Below the pieces are notes generated by a model. That model was not told the origin of the DNA and made no database searches. It saw nothing but the letters and a program-made list of their open reading frames with translations. Positions 1 to 7,039 of a DNA stretch of 12,063 bases are shown piece after piece. The stretch covers positions 1 to 12,063 of the forward strand of contig JAGAAH010000188.1 in the NCBI GenBank assembly GCA_017615375.1, written 5' to 3'. Both the position numbers and the translations under genes were made by a program. The stretch is from Lachnospiraceae bacterium (GTDB lineage Bacteria; Bacillota; Clostridia; Lachnospirales; Lachnospiraceae). The stretch's first letter is position 1; each line of letters begins with the position of its first letter.

Positions 1-638
1 TATTCTGCTTACTTACACCTGTAGTTGCAACCCATGGTGCAGCAATAATCGGATCTCTTGCAAAAGTTCTTATTTGTGCATCTGTATGTTATCTGCTTCA
101 TGCAATTATTGTATATTCAATCGCAGTTGCTACACTTGGCAAGATGAACCCGCTTAAGTTCTTTAAGGGAATGCTTCCTGCAATCATGTTCGCATTTTCC
201 AGCGCTTCATCGGTAGGTACACTTCCTCTTAACATGGAATGTACAGAGAACCTTGGAGCATCCAAGGAAGTATCAAGTTTCGTTCTTCCGCTCGGTGCAA
301 CAATTAACATGGACGGAACAGCTATCTATCAGGGCGTATGTGCAATATTCATCGCTTCCTGTTACGGAATCAACCTTTCATTAGGACAGATGGTTACTAT
401 CGTTCTTACAGCAACTCTTGCATCAATCGGTACAGCAGGTGTACCGGGTGCAGGTATGGTAATGCTTTCGATGGTTCTTGCATCCGTAGGACTTCCAATC
501 GAAGGTATCGCACTTGTTGCAGGTGTTGACAGAATCTTTGATATGGGTAGAACAACACTCAATATCACAGGTGATGCTTCTTGTGCAGTAATCGTATCCA
601 ATATTATGAAAAAACGTGAAACTAAGAAAAATGCTTAA
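1..638 (+). CDS. Dicarboxylate/amino acid:cation symporter (DAACS family), C-terminal part
   Basis: The reading frame is open from the left edge (first full codon at base 3) to TAA at 636-638, giving about 211 C-terminal residues; the start lies outside the window. It is a membrane symporter that should import acidic amino acids or C4-dicarboxylates with sodium or protons. The visible fragment holds the family landmarks: a serine-rich re-entrant hairpin (FSSASSVGTLP), the NMDGT motif at fragment residues about 102-106, the second re-entrant hairpin with AGVPGAG, and the last helix with VDRIFDMGRT followed by LNITGD. By comparison with GltPh, the Arg of DMGRT (fragment residue about 183) is the residue that binds an acidic side chain, which favours glutamate, aspartate or dicarboxylate over neutral amino acids. 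The exact substrate cannot be read. The protein ends in a short Lys-rich cytoplasmic tail. The next gene is a chemoreceptor with its own promoter. Confidence 0.93.
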   Translation, partial: FCLLTPVVATHGAAIIGSLAKVLICASVCYLLHAIIVYSIAVATLGKMNPLKFFKGMLPAIMFAFSSASSVGTLPLNMECTENLGASKEVSSFVLPLGATINMDGTAIYQGVCAIFIASCYGINLSLGQMVTIVLTATLASIGTAGVPGAGMVMLSMVLASVGLPIEGIALVAGVDRIFDMGRTTLNITGDASCAVIVSNIMKKRETKKNA

Positions 639-708
639 TAAGTGCATTGACAGACAATTGTATTGAATTAGATACAAAAATGCGAAAATACTGTGTATCT
701 TATTGGAA

Positions 709-736
709 TTGAAATAAAAAAGCGTTATCATATAGT
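709..736 (+). promoter_or_regulatory. Probable sigma-A promoter of the chemoreceptor gene
   Basis: A -35 box TTGAAA (709-714) and a -10 box TATAGT (731-736) are 16 bases apart, each one mismatch from consensus. A second overlapping pair, TTGGAA (703-708) and TATCAT (726-731) with 17-base spacing, is also plausible. Transcription would begin near 742-744. The -10 box runs into the left arm of the 732-765 inverted repeat, so initiation falls inside the palindrome. Confidence 0.55.
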
Positions 737-768
737 GCGACGAATATCTATATTCGTCGCACTATTTT
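732..768 (+). terminator. Long perfect hairpin after the symporter gene: terminator and/or operator
   Basis: Bases 732-746 and 751-765 are a perfect 15-bp inverted repeat (arm ATAGTGCGACGAATA) around a TCTA loop. It lies about 95 bases after the symporter stop and is followed by only four T residues (765-768). The stem is strong enough for an intrinsic terminator, but the T-tract is shorter than in the other terminators here. The repeat also covers the -10 and start region of the next promoter, the usual place for a repressor site, so the two roles cannot be separated by sight. Confidence 0.6.
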
Positions 769-790
769 CATGGAAGGCATGGTGACACTT

Positions 791-2488
791 ATGAAAAAGA
801 AACATTTTAATTTGGCACTTAAGATTTTGCCGATGCTTGCAATCGGTTTGCTTTTATTAAGCTGTGCAAACATTATTCAGTCGAAGAAATGTATTAAAGA
901 TGAAGTACTTGATACAATTTCGCAGGAAGATGAAAAGCTTGTAGAAGCATATCGTATGCAGTTTGAGTATATTCGCAATACTGTTCCTTCATCGCAGCTT
1001 ATTCCTGCATTCCAGAGCGCAATCGATGAAATTGCAGCAGCAAATGATTTTGCATATGTACTTTTTATGCAGGATGTTGACGGTCAGGTTACTGCAATGG
1101 CGCATTCCAATCACGATAGAGTAGGTCTTGTACTTGACGATGCAGGTTCCATAGCAGCAGCAAGAGACGGAGAGAAGTATTGCGATTATTATACTTCCGA
1201 TACATGGGGCCTTGTACTTGATGTTCTTTCTCCTATGTATGATGGTGGCAGCGTTGTCGGTGCCGTTAATATAGGTGTTAGAGTAGATGAAGATACAGTT
1301 GATGACCTTATAGCAGATGAAGTTACAAAAATGGCAATTGTCAGCAGTATTATAATGATAGTAGCACTTGTACTCATGGTACTTTATATGTACTTCGTTG
1401 TTATTATCCCGATAAGAAAGTCAACTGCTTCACTTAATACCATTATTGAAGACCTTGAAAATGATAGAGGCGACTTCAGCAAGCAGGTATATATCAGTGG
1501 TAATGATGAGGTCGGCGACCTTGGAAACGGTGTTAACAAATTTATGGGCGTATTGTCCGATATGGTACATAAGATTAAGTCCGTATCTTCAACCGTAAAT
1601 ACAGTTAATAATGATATTACCGGTGCGGTAACCAAGTCTAATGACAGCGCAACCAATATCTCTGCTGCAACAGAAGAATTACACGCAGCAATGGAAGGTG
1701 TTGGAGCAGCTACTGAACAGATGATGGCATCATCCCTTGAAGTTAAGAATAAGGTTGAGCAGATTGTATCCGAGACTCAGGAAGGAACGGATTATGTAGG
1801 CAAGATGCAGGGCAGAGCTACCAAGATTAAGAAAGAATGCGTAGAGAAGCAGGAAAGCATCAGAGGAAACCTTGAAAAGAGCAGATCGTCACTTGAAGGT
1901 GCAATCGAAGCAGCAAGAAAGGTTGATGAGATTACCGAACTTTCAAATGACATTCTTTCAATTGCATCACAGACTAACTTACTTGCGCTTAATGCTTCAA
2001 TAGAGGCAGCAAGAGCGGGCGATGCGGGCAGAGGATTCGCAGTCGTTGCAGAAGAAATCTCCAAGCTTGCGGATAGCTCCAAGGATACGGCTACTAACAT
2101 TCAGACGATTTCGGGTTCTGTTGTCGAAGCGGTTGAAAACCTTATGAGCAGTTCTTCGGAACTTATCAGCAGTATGAGTGATGTTATCGAGAATGATTAT
2201 GAAGAATTCAAGGAAATGGGCGACAATTACTATGCAGATGCCGACGAAGTACAGAAGTTCTTCAATAAGTTCATAAGTGACGCCGAGATGATTAGCGGTG
2301 CAATGAACGAGATGACGCATGCAATCGGTAATGTTAACGATAACATTTCGCAGTGTGCGGTTAATACAAGTGAAATTGCCGATACTGCAGAGAGAATGGT
2401 TCATGAAATGGCGGGAATCATTGATTCAAGTAATGCCAACAGCGCTAATTTCAAGGAACTTATCAAAGAAACAGAGAAGTTTATTTAA
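791..2488 (+). CDS. Methyl-accepting chemotaxis protein (Cache-type sensor, HAMP, signalling domain)
   Basis: This is a membrane chemoreceptor that would control CheA/CheW kinase activity in response to an extracellular ligand. The start chosen is ATG 791, preceded by GGTGA and GGAAGG. The in-frame ATGs at 770 and 779 lack a spaced ribosome site, and 770 abuts the hairpin. In the resulting 565-residue protein, TM1 is about 10-26, an extracytoplasmic sensor about 30-180 ends in a Cache-like GAVNIGVRV strand, TM2 is about 182-207, and a HAMP linker runs to about 260. The cytoplasmic coiled coil has the highly conserved tip [17 protein letters not shown] and [11 protein letters not shown] at about 385-430, where CheA and CheW bind. 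There is no C-terminal pentapeptide tether for CheR. LLLLSC at the end of TM1 superficially resembles a lipobox but lies within a normal signal anchor. The ligand is not predictable. A strong terminator follows, so the gene is monocistronic. Confidence 0.95.
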   Translation: MKKKHFNLALKILPMLAIGLLLLSCANIIQSKKCIKDEVLDTISQEDEKLVEAYRMQFEYIRNTVPSSQLIPAFQSAIDEIAAANDFAYVLFMQDVDGQVTAMAHSNHDRVGLVLDDAGSIAAARDGEKYCDYYTSDTWGLVLDVLSPMYDGGSVVGAVNIGVRVDEDTVDDLIADEVTKMAIVSSIIMIVALVLMVLYMYFVVIIPIRKSTASLNTIIEDLENDRGDFSKQVYISGNDEVGDLGNGVNKFMGVLSDMVHKIKSVSSTVNTVNNDITGAVTKSNDSATNISAATEELHAAMEGVGAATEQMMASSLEVKNKVEQIVSETQEGTDYVGKMQGRATKIKKECVEKQESIRGNLEKSRSSLEGAIEAARKVDEITELSNDILSIASQTNLLALNASIEAARAGDAGRGFAVVAEEISKLADSSKDTATNIQTISGSVVEAVENLMSSSSELISSMSDVIENDYEEFKEMGDNYYADADEVQKFFNKFISDAEMISGAMNEMTHAIGNVNDNISQCAVNTSEIADTAERMVHEMAGIIDSSNANSANFKELIKETEKFI

Positions 2489-2507
2489 TAAGTGTCTAAA
2501 ATATATG

Positions 2508-2535
2508 GCCGGGGGTATTTGCCCCCGGCTTTTTT
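2508..2535 (+). terminator. Intrinsic terminator after the chemoreceptor gene
   Basis: A perfect 8-bp GC stem (GCCGGGGG at 2508-2515 with CCCCCGGC at 2522-2529) closes a 6-base loop and runs straight into six T residues (2530-2535). This is a textbook Rho-independent terminator. Confidence 0.93.
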
Positions 2536-2547
2536 GTATGGTATATT
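2519..2547 (+). promoter_or_regulatory. Probable extended -10 promoter of the reductase-glucokinase operon
   Basis: TGGTATATT (2539-2547) is an extended -10 element (TGn plus TATATT, one mismatch). Seventeen bases upstream is TTGCCC (2519-2524), a weak -35 formed by the loop and right arm of the preceding terminator. Start would be near 2554, leaving a leader of about 25 bases before the ATG. Confidence 0.5.
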
Positions 2548-2578
2548 ATAGGTATGTTTTCACCATGGGGGATGAAAG

Positions 2579-3766
2579 ATGTTATATAACGATTTTAAGG
2601 AATTGTCATTATCGCGATTGGGCTTTGGTCTTATGAGACTGCCTTTAAACGAAGACAAGACCATTAATAAAGAAGAGACGTTTAAGATGGTTGATTATGC
2701 GATGAATCATGGTATTAATTACTTTGATACCGCATATCCTTATCATGAGGGCGATTCCGAGCTTGTAATCGGTGAGGCGCTTTCAAGATACGAGAGAGAC
2801 ACTTTTTGCCTTGCAACCAAGTATCCGGGACATCAGACGAATACGAGCTATAATCCTGCCGAGATTTTTGAGGATCAGCTTAAAAAGTGCAAGGTTGATT
2901 ACTTTGATTTCTATCTTCTCCATAATGTATGCGAGAAGTCGATTGATACATATCTTGACGAGAGATGGAATATTATCCCTTATTTTATAGAAATGAGAAA
3001 GCAAGGAAAGATTAAGCACCTTGGCTTTTCATCGCACGCAGGCATTGATTGCCTTAAGGATTTCCTCAACAAGTGGGGCGACGAAATGGAATTCTGCCAG
3101 ATACAGTTTAACTACCTTGATTATACACTGCAGAAAGGCAAGGAAAAGCTCGAAATCCTGGAAAAGTGCAATATTCCTGTGTGGGTTATGGAGCCACTCC
3201 GTGGCGGCAAGCTTGCAAACTTAGATGAGAGTCTTGCAAAGAAGCTTGACGGCAGAAACCCTGCGGCGGAAGCTTTTAGATTCATCGCATCATTCCCGAA
3301 TATTAAGGTAATCTTAAGCGGAATGAGCACGTATTCGCAGATGGTTGATAATGTTGCCACATTCGAGAATTACGAGCCGATGAATAAGGAAGAGGCAGAT
3401 GTACTTCTTGAGATTGCGGAAGACCTTAAGCAAGGCGTTCCTTGTACGGCGTGCAGATATTGTGTTAATAATTGCCCGATGGGTCTTGATATACCGGCGT
3501 TACTTAATGCATATAATGATATAGCCGTTAATAAAAGCGCTTTTACGCCGGCCATGTATCTTCAGGCACTACCGGAAGATAAGCGCCCGACGGCTTGTGT
3601 AGGATGCGGTGCGTGCGCTATGGCATGTCCTCAAAAGATAGATATTCCGAAGGCTATGTCGGAGATGGCAGATTTGATGCCGCAGCTTCCTGACTGGGAT
3701 GCTATTTGTAAGGAAAGAAACATTAAGGCAAGAGAGAAAATGCTTGCAAGACAGAAAAGTAACTAA
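2579..3766 (+). CDS. Aldo/keto reductase with C-terminal [4Fe-4S] ferredoxin domain
   Basis: The N-terminal part, about residues 1-270, is an aldo/keto reductase TIM barrel with the full catalytic tetrad at family spacing: Asp50 and Tyr55 (FDTAYPYHEG), Lys81 (ATKYP) and His115 (LLHNV). The C-terminal part carries two ferredoxin-type motifs: Cys289, 292, 295, 299 followed by Pro300, and Cys340, 343, 346, 350 followed by Pro351. Each can ligate a [4Fe-4S] cluster. Proteins of this fused type form a large group in anaerobes; their substrates are mostly unknown, and the clusters suggest electron exchange with ferredoxin or flavin carriers as well as, or instead of, NAD(P)H. It is cytoplasmic with no signal peptide. 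ATG 2579 follows GGGGGA (2567-2572). At 395 residues it appears complete. The next gene starts 18 bases downstream, so they are likely cotranscribed. Confidence 0.94.
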   Translation: MLYNDFKELSLSRLGFGLMRLPLNEDKTINKEETFKMVDYAMNHGINYFDTAYPYHEGDSELVIGEALSRYERDTFCLATKYPGHQTNTSYNPAEIFEDQLKKCKVDYFDFYLLHNVCEKSIDTYLDERWNIIPYFIEMRKQGKIKHLGFSSHAGIDCLKDFLNKWGDEMEFCQIQFNYLDYTLQKGKEKLEILEKCNIPVWVMEPLRGGKLANLDESLAKKLDGRNPAAEAFRFIASFPNIKVILSGMSTYSQMVDNVATFENYEPMNKEEADVLLEIAEDLKQGVPCTACRYCVNNCPMGLDIPALLNAYNDIAVNKSAFTPAMYLQALPEDKRPTACVGCGACAMACPQKIDIPKAMSEMADLMPQLPDWDAICKERNIKAREKMLARQKSN

Positions 3767-3784
3767 AGGATAAGGAGCATATAG

Positions 3785-4726
3785 ATGGAACAATTCGTAT
3801 ACGGCGTGGACGTCGGAGGCACAGGTACCAAGATAGGATTATTTAACGGCAAGGGGTTCCTTAAAGATACCGTTGTAATCGAGACAAGAACAGAGAATAA
3901 AGGTGTATACATTCTTCAGAATATTAAGACAGCGCTTTTTGACAATATGAATAAGCATGGCATCAAGCCTGCACAGGTTAAAGGCGTGGGCGTCGGAGTA
4001 CCGGGCCCTGTGTTAAGCGACGGTACGGTATTAAAGTGCGTGAATCTCGGATGGGATGTATTTAATGTAGCAAAGCAGTTGCAGATTATTACGGGACTTA
4101 CGGTTAAGGCCGGCAATGATGCCAATGTAGCCGCATTAGGAGAAGTTTATAGAGGCGGCGGTCAGGGATATAACAGCATATTGCTCGCAACGCTCGGAAC
4201 GGGAATCGGCGGTGGCGTTATAATCAATGGCAAGATCGTTGAGGGTGCTACGGGTTCCGCGGGTGAAATCGGACATATAACGGTTAATCCGAGTGAGCAT
4301 GAATTATGCTCTTGCGGAAGAAGAGGATGCTTTGAGCAGTACGCTTCCGCAACCGGTGTCGTTAAGCTTATGAAGAAGTATCTTCTTACACATCCTGATG
4401 ACAGTGTACTTCGTTCTATGGAGAAGTATACTGCAAAAGAGATATATGATGCGGCAAAGAACGGTGATGCGGCTGCGCTTGAAGTTGTCAAGAATGTCGG
4501 TGAGATTATGGGAACGGCATTTGCCAAGATAGCAACGGTTCTTAATCCTGAGGCAATAGTCCTTGGCGGCGGAATGGCAAAGGCAGGACAGATTCTTATT
4601 GACTCGCTTCTTCCGAGCTTTAAGGCTAACGTATTCCATGCAGCAAAAAATACCGATTTTAAGCTTGCTACGCTTGGAAATCTGGCCGGAATATACGGAA
4701 GCGCAAAGATGATATTTGATGAATAG
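3785..4726 (+). CDS. glcK: ROK-family glucokinase
   Basis: This cytoplasmic sugar kinase should phosphorylate glucose to glucose 6-phosphate with ATP, feeding glycolysis. The N-terminal phosphate-binding motif is DVGGTGTK (residues 9-16). The catalytic Asp lies in NDANVAALGE (Asn111, Asp112). GTGIGGG (138-144) lies in the nucleotide/sugar site. EIGH (161-164), together with CSCGRRGC (175-182), gives the ROK zinc site of one His and three Cys and the sugar-binding Glu/His. A second glycine-rich ATP-binding segment (VLGGGM) sits near the C-terminus. There is no N-terminal helix-turn-helix, so it is a kinase rather than a NagC/XylR-type repressor. The 313-residue length is normal. ATG 3785 has AAGGAG (3772-3777) seven bases upstream. 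Fructose, allose or an amino sugar remain possible substrates. The pairing with a reductase suggests a shared carbon-metabolism operon. Confidence 0.88.
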   Translation: MEQFVYGVDVGGTGTKIGLFNGKGFLKDTVVIETRTENKGVYILQNIKTALFDNMNKHGIKPAQVKGVGVGVPGPVLSDGTVLKCVNLGWDVFNVAKQLQIITGLTVKAGNDANVAALGEVYRGGGQGYNSILLATLGTGIGGGVIINGKIVEGATGSAGEIGHITVNPSEHELCSCGRRGCFEQYASATGVVKLMKKYLLTHPDDSVLRSMEKYTAKEIYDAAKNGDAAALEVVKNVGEIMGTAFAKIATVLNPEAIVLGGGMAKAGQILIDSLLPSFKANVFHAAKNTDFKLATLGNLAGIYGSAKMIFDE

Positions 4727-4763
4727 AAGATTAATTCATACTTTTTAATAATTTGCTTTCATT

Positions 4764-4791
4764 TTGAAAAAAAGTGTGATATTATTGTAAT
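4764..4791 (+). promoter_or_regulatory. Probable sigma-A promoter of the 4834-6954 operon
   Basis: TTGAAA (4764-4769) and TGTAAT (4786-4791) are 16 bases apart, each with one mismatch to consensus, in a very AT-rich stretch. Transcription would start near 4798, about 36 bases before the first ATG. The layout matches the promoter proposed at 709-736. Confidence 0.6.
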
Positions 4792-4833
4792 AATAAGAAA
4801 AGTATAGACAATTTTTTTAAATTCTTTGAAAGT

Positions 4834-5469
4834 ATGTCCTACATACAAGATGTGAACAATGTTATGGAAGAACAGAAAGCAGGCTTTGTAGTGTCCGGTT
4901 ATGTATTTGATGACGAGGAGACTGCAAAGAAAGCCGAAAAAGAGATTGCAGGCGTTGCCTATATTAAGAATAAGCTCGATATGCAAGACCCTGAAGCTGT
5001 GCTTTCGGTATACAACAGGGTTGTAAAGGACAAGATGTTCTCGACTCCGGTAGGTTATGAATACCTCACGGAGCTTGTTGCATTTCTCGAACAATCTGAT
5101 TCTATTGCCAAGGACAGAATTCTTCCAATCGGGTTTGAACCTAAGATTGTTCGCGAAGACAGCAAAGAAGAACCTTCGAAAGAGATACTTAAGAAGGAAG
5201 AAAAGAATAAGGAAGCTGCCGGAGGGGATCGAATCGATAGATTACGCGGCGGTTTGGTGACATCTCTTATTGTGAATGTTATATTGGTGCTTGCAATTGT
5301 GGCAATGTTCATTTTGGTTAGCAAGTCGGATGTGCCGACCATAATTGATTATGAGAATAAGCTTATTGACCGTTATGAAGAGTGGCAGAAGAGCTTGGAA
5401 GAACGTGAGGCAATCATAAGAGACTATGAAGAAAAGTATAACATCGATAATGGTTTTACTGCGCATTAG
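4834..5469 (+). CDS. Single-pass membrane protein of unknown function
   Basis: I do not recognise a named family. The 211-residue protein has a soluble N-terminal region of about 90 residues (VSGYVFDDEETAKKAEKEI, then a segment around YNRVVKDKMFSTPVGYEYL) that looks folded and mixed alpha/beta. A Lys/Glu-rich linker (about 108-130) follows, then one membrane helix at about 141-164, and a short helical tail of about 45 residues likely to form a coiled coil outside the cell. Basic residues before the helix favour a cytoplasmic N-terminus. ATG 4834 is the only sensible start in frame, but its ribosome site (GAAAG almost touching the ATG) is poor, so it may be weakly translated. It is the first gene of a run with a response regulator and a lipoprotein. 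A role as a signalling partner of that regulator is a guess from position. Confidence 0.8.
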   Translation: MSYIQDVNNVMEEQKAGFVVSGYVFDDEETAKKAEKEIAGVAYIKNKLDMQDPEAVLSVYNRVVKDKMFSTPVGYEYLTELVAFLEQSDSIAKDRILPIGFEPKIVREDSKEEPSKEILKKEEKNKEAAGGDRIDRLRGGLVTSLIVNVILVLAIVAMFILVSKSDVPTIIDYENKLIDRYEEWQKSLEEREAIIRDYEEKYNIDNGFTAH

Positions 5470-5508
5470 CGCATAGAATAAAGGCTTTAAGGAAATGGAG
5501 ATAGGAAT

Positions 5509-6192
5509 ATGGATAAAGTTAAAGTTCTTGTTGTTGACGACGAAGCGCTTATGAGAAAGCTCGTTAAAGACTTTCTTCTCAAGAAAGAGTATGAAGTTGT
5601 AGAAGCAGAAGATGGTGAGCAGGCACTTGATATTTTCTACTCGGATAAGTCGATATCACTTATTATTCTCGATGTTATGATGCCTAACATGAATGGTTGG
5701 CAGGTATGTCGTGAGATAAGAGAGACATCCAAGGTGCCGATTATTATGCTTACAGCTAAAGCGACAGAAAATGATGAATTACAGGGATTCGAACTCGGCG
5801 TTGACGAATATATTTCAAAGCCGTTTAGTCCGAAGATTCTTGTTGCGCGTGTAGATGCGCTTCTTAGAAGATCGAATAAGATTGATACCAATGATGTATT
5901 GGATTACGGCGGAATCGTTATTAACCGTGCGGCACATGAAGTAACGGTTGATGATAAGCCTATAGAATTAAGCTTCAAGGAGTATGAGCTTTTAAGCTTC
6001 TTCCTTGAGAATGAAGGAATTGCTTTATCACGTGAGAAGATTCTTAATAACGTATGGAATTATGATTATTTCGGAGATGCGAGAACAATCGATACTCACG
6101 TTAAGAAATTAAGAAGTAAGATCGGCGCAAAGGGTAACTATATCAAGACCATCTGGGGAATGGGATATAAGTTTGAGGTTTCCGAGCGCTAA
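5509..6192 (+). CDS. OmpR/PhoB-family response regulator without adjacent kinase
   Basis: This cytoplasmic two-component transcription regulator has 227 residues. The receiver domain (about 4-118) has the acidic pair Asp10/Asp11, the phosphoacceptor Asp55 in LIILDVMMP, Thr82 and Lys104 in YISKPFSP, so it should be phosphorylatable. The C-terminal winged helix (about 130-225) has the family pattern ELSFKEYELLSFF, the recognition-helix region DARTIDTHVKKLRSKI and the closing hairpin GMGYKFE. ATG 5509 has GGAG (5497-5500) eight bases upstream. It lies 39 bases after the membrane-protein gene and 24 bases before the lipoprotein gene, so one transcript is likely. No histidine kinase is encoded anywhere in the window; the partner must be elsewhere. 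The target genes are unknown, and the flanking genes are possible autoregulated targets. Confidence 0.95.
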   Translation: MDKVKVLVVDDEALMRKLVKDFLLKKEYEVVEAEDGEQALDIFYSDKSISLIILDVMMPNMNGWQVCREIRETSKVPIIMLTAKATENDELQGFELGVDEYISKPFSPKILVARVDALLRRSNKIDTNDVLDYGGIVINRAAHEVTVDDKPIELSFKEYELLSFFLENEGIALSREKILNNVWNYDYFGDARTIDTHVKKLRSKIGAKGNYIKTIWGMGYKFEVSER

Positions 6193-6216
6193 TAATAAAG
6201 AAGGCGGTTAAGTATC

Positions 6217-6954
6217 TTGAAGAAGAGAGTTTTGGTATTATTTTTATGTCTGATACTTATCTTTTCATGTACGGGTTGCGGCCCGGAGAAGTTAATTTCG
6301 CTCACCGACAGTGAGCGTGATCAGATTGTCTCTTTTTCTGCACACCTTATCGGCGAATTTAATCGTCAGATGTCGGAAGGATATACGTCATTAAGCTATG
6401 GTCAGCTTAAGGCTATTAATGACAGTATGAAAAATGATAATGATAACACCCCGGATCCTTTCATTCCGGATGAGCCTGATGATGATGACGACGATAATAA
6501 CGGCGGCGGAGGCTCGGGTGAAGATATTAATGTTAACGGCACGACAACACTTACAGACGTGGTAGGAATAGCAGGACTTACCGCAAAGTATGTTGAGTAT
6601 AAGGTGGCTGAAGATTATTATGAACGAAGCGTATCCGTTCCGGCAGTTGACGGAAAGTTCTATGTTATTGTAAGAGTCGACATAACGAATACTACCGATA
6701 AAGCCATTGAATGTAATTTGATTAATAAGACGCTTGATATATATGTTTCTGTTAATAACGGCAGCAAGAAATATTCGGCAGTGGCAACTTTTGCAACTAT
6801 GGATTTTGTAAGTTTTACGGAGACCATCGGCGCAGGAGAGACGGCGGAGACGCTTATCTTCTTTCTGGTTGACAATATAGAGACAGAGGACGTTACATCC
6901 ATCAAGATGTTCAGCAAGAATGGCGATAGTGCCAAAACAATTGCTACCAATTAG
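6217..6954 (+). CDS. Putative surface lipoprotein with Asp-rich linker (DUF4352-like outer domain)
   Basis: A TTG start at 6217 is preceded by AAGGCGG (6201-6207) and opens directly onto a signal peptide, MKKRVLVLFLCLILIF, ending in a lipobox-like SCTGC with Cys21 as the probable lipidated residue. Cys18 is the alternative. The mature protein has a short helical region (about 25-70), then a low-complexity acidic linker with six consecutive Asp followed by Asn/Gly-rich sequence (about 85-108). A beta-rich domain of about 130 residues completes the protein, with KFYVIVRVDITNTTDKAIE and a later acidic strand region. That pattern resembles the immunoglobulin-like DUF4352 domain of Gram-positive lipoproteins. 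Function is unknown. The linker may bind cations or simply space the domain from the membrane. Its place after the regulator suggests a co-regulated envelope component. Confidence 0.82.
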   Translation: MKKRVLVLFLCLILIFSCTGCGPEKLISLTDSERDQIVSFSAHLIGEFNRQMSEGYTSLSYGQLKAINDSMKNDNDNTPDPFIPDEPDDDDDDNNGGGGSGEDINVNGTTTLTDVVGIAGLTAKYVEYKVAEDYYERSVSVPAVDGKFYVIVRVDITNTTDKAIECNLINKTLDIYVSVNNGSKKYSAVATFATMDFVSFTETIGAGETAETLIFFLVDNIETEDVTSIKMFSKNGDSAKTIATN

Positions 6955-6993
6955 TGAAAATTTTCGTAAATTGTGATTTTTTGATATTAGGTA

Positions 6994-7002
6994 TGCTATA
7001 AT
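6994..7002 (+). promoter_or_regulatory. Extended -10 promoter of cheV
   Basis: TGCTATAAT (6994-7002) is a perfect extended -10 element. No good -35 lies 16-18 bases upstream (TGATTT at 6974-6979 at best), which fits extended -10 promoters. Start near 7009 leaves a leader of about 30 bases. The preceding stretch is very AT-rich and shows only weak pairing, so some read-through from the lipoprotein gene is possible. Confidence 0.7.
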
Positions 7003-7039
7003 ACCATTAATTAAGGCAACAATGTCAAGGAGGGTTCCC

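Noticed and set aside
647..676. TTGACA (647-652) as -35 of a chemoreceptor promoter
   Set aside because: The hexamer is perfect but nothing close to TATAAT lies 16-18 bases downstream; the 709-736 pair is better.
639..790. Possible c-di-GMP or other riboswitch ahead of the chemoreceptor
   Set aside because: Only a 7-bp AT-rich stem (670-676 with 694-700) and the long hairpin are seen; no known aptamer core is recognisable.
2319..2636. Plus-strand open frame overlapping the end of the chemoreceptor gene and the start of the reductase gene
   Set aside because: It reads through the terminator hairpin in another frame and has no domain or ribosome site support.
4719..4746. Weak hairpin ATGAAT/ATTCAT followed by TTTTT after the glucokinase gene
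   Set aside because: A 6-bp AT-rich stem with a 9-base loop is too weak to call a terminator, although some termination here would make sense ahead of the 4764 promoter.
5460..5473. Small TGCGC/GCGCA hairpin around the stop of the 4834-5469 gene
   Set aside because: Only five base pairs and no T-tract; likely chance.
6948..6982. Imperfect CAATT/AATTG pairing and a T6 run after the lipoprotein gene
   Set aside because: The stem has a mismatch and G-U pairs with almost no GC content; not convincing as a terminator.
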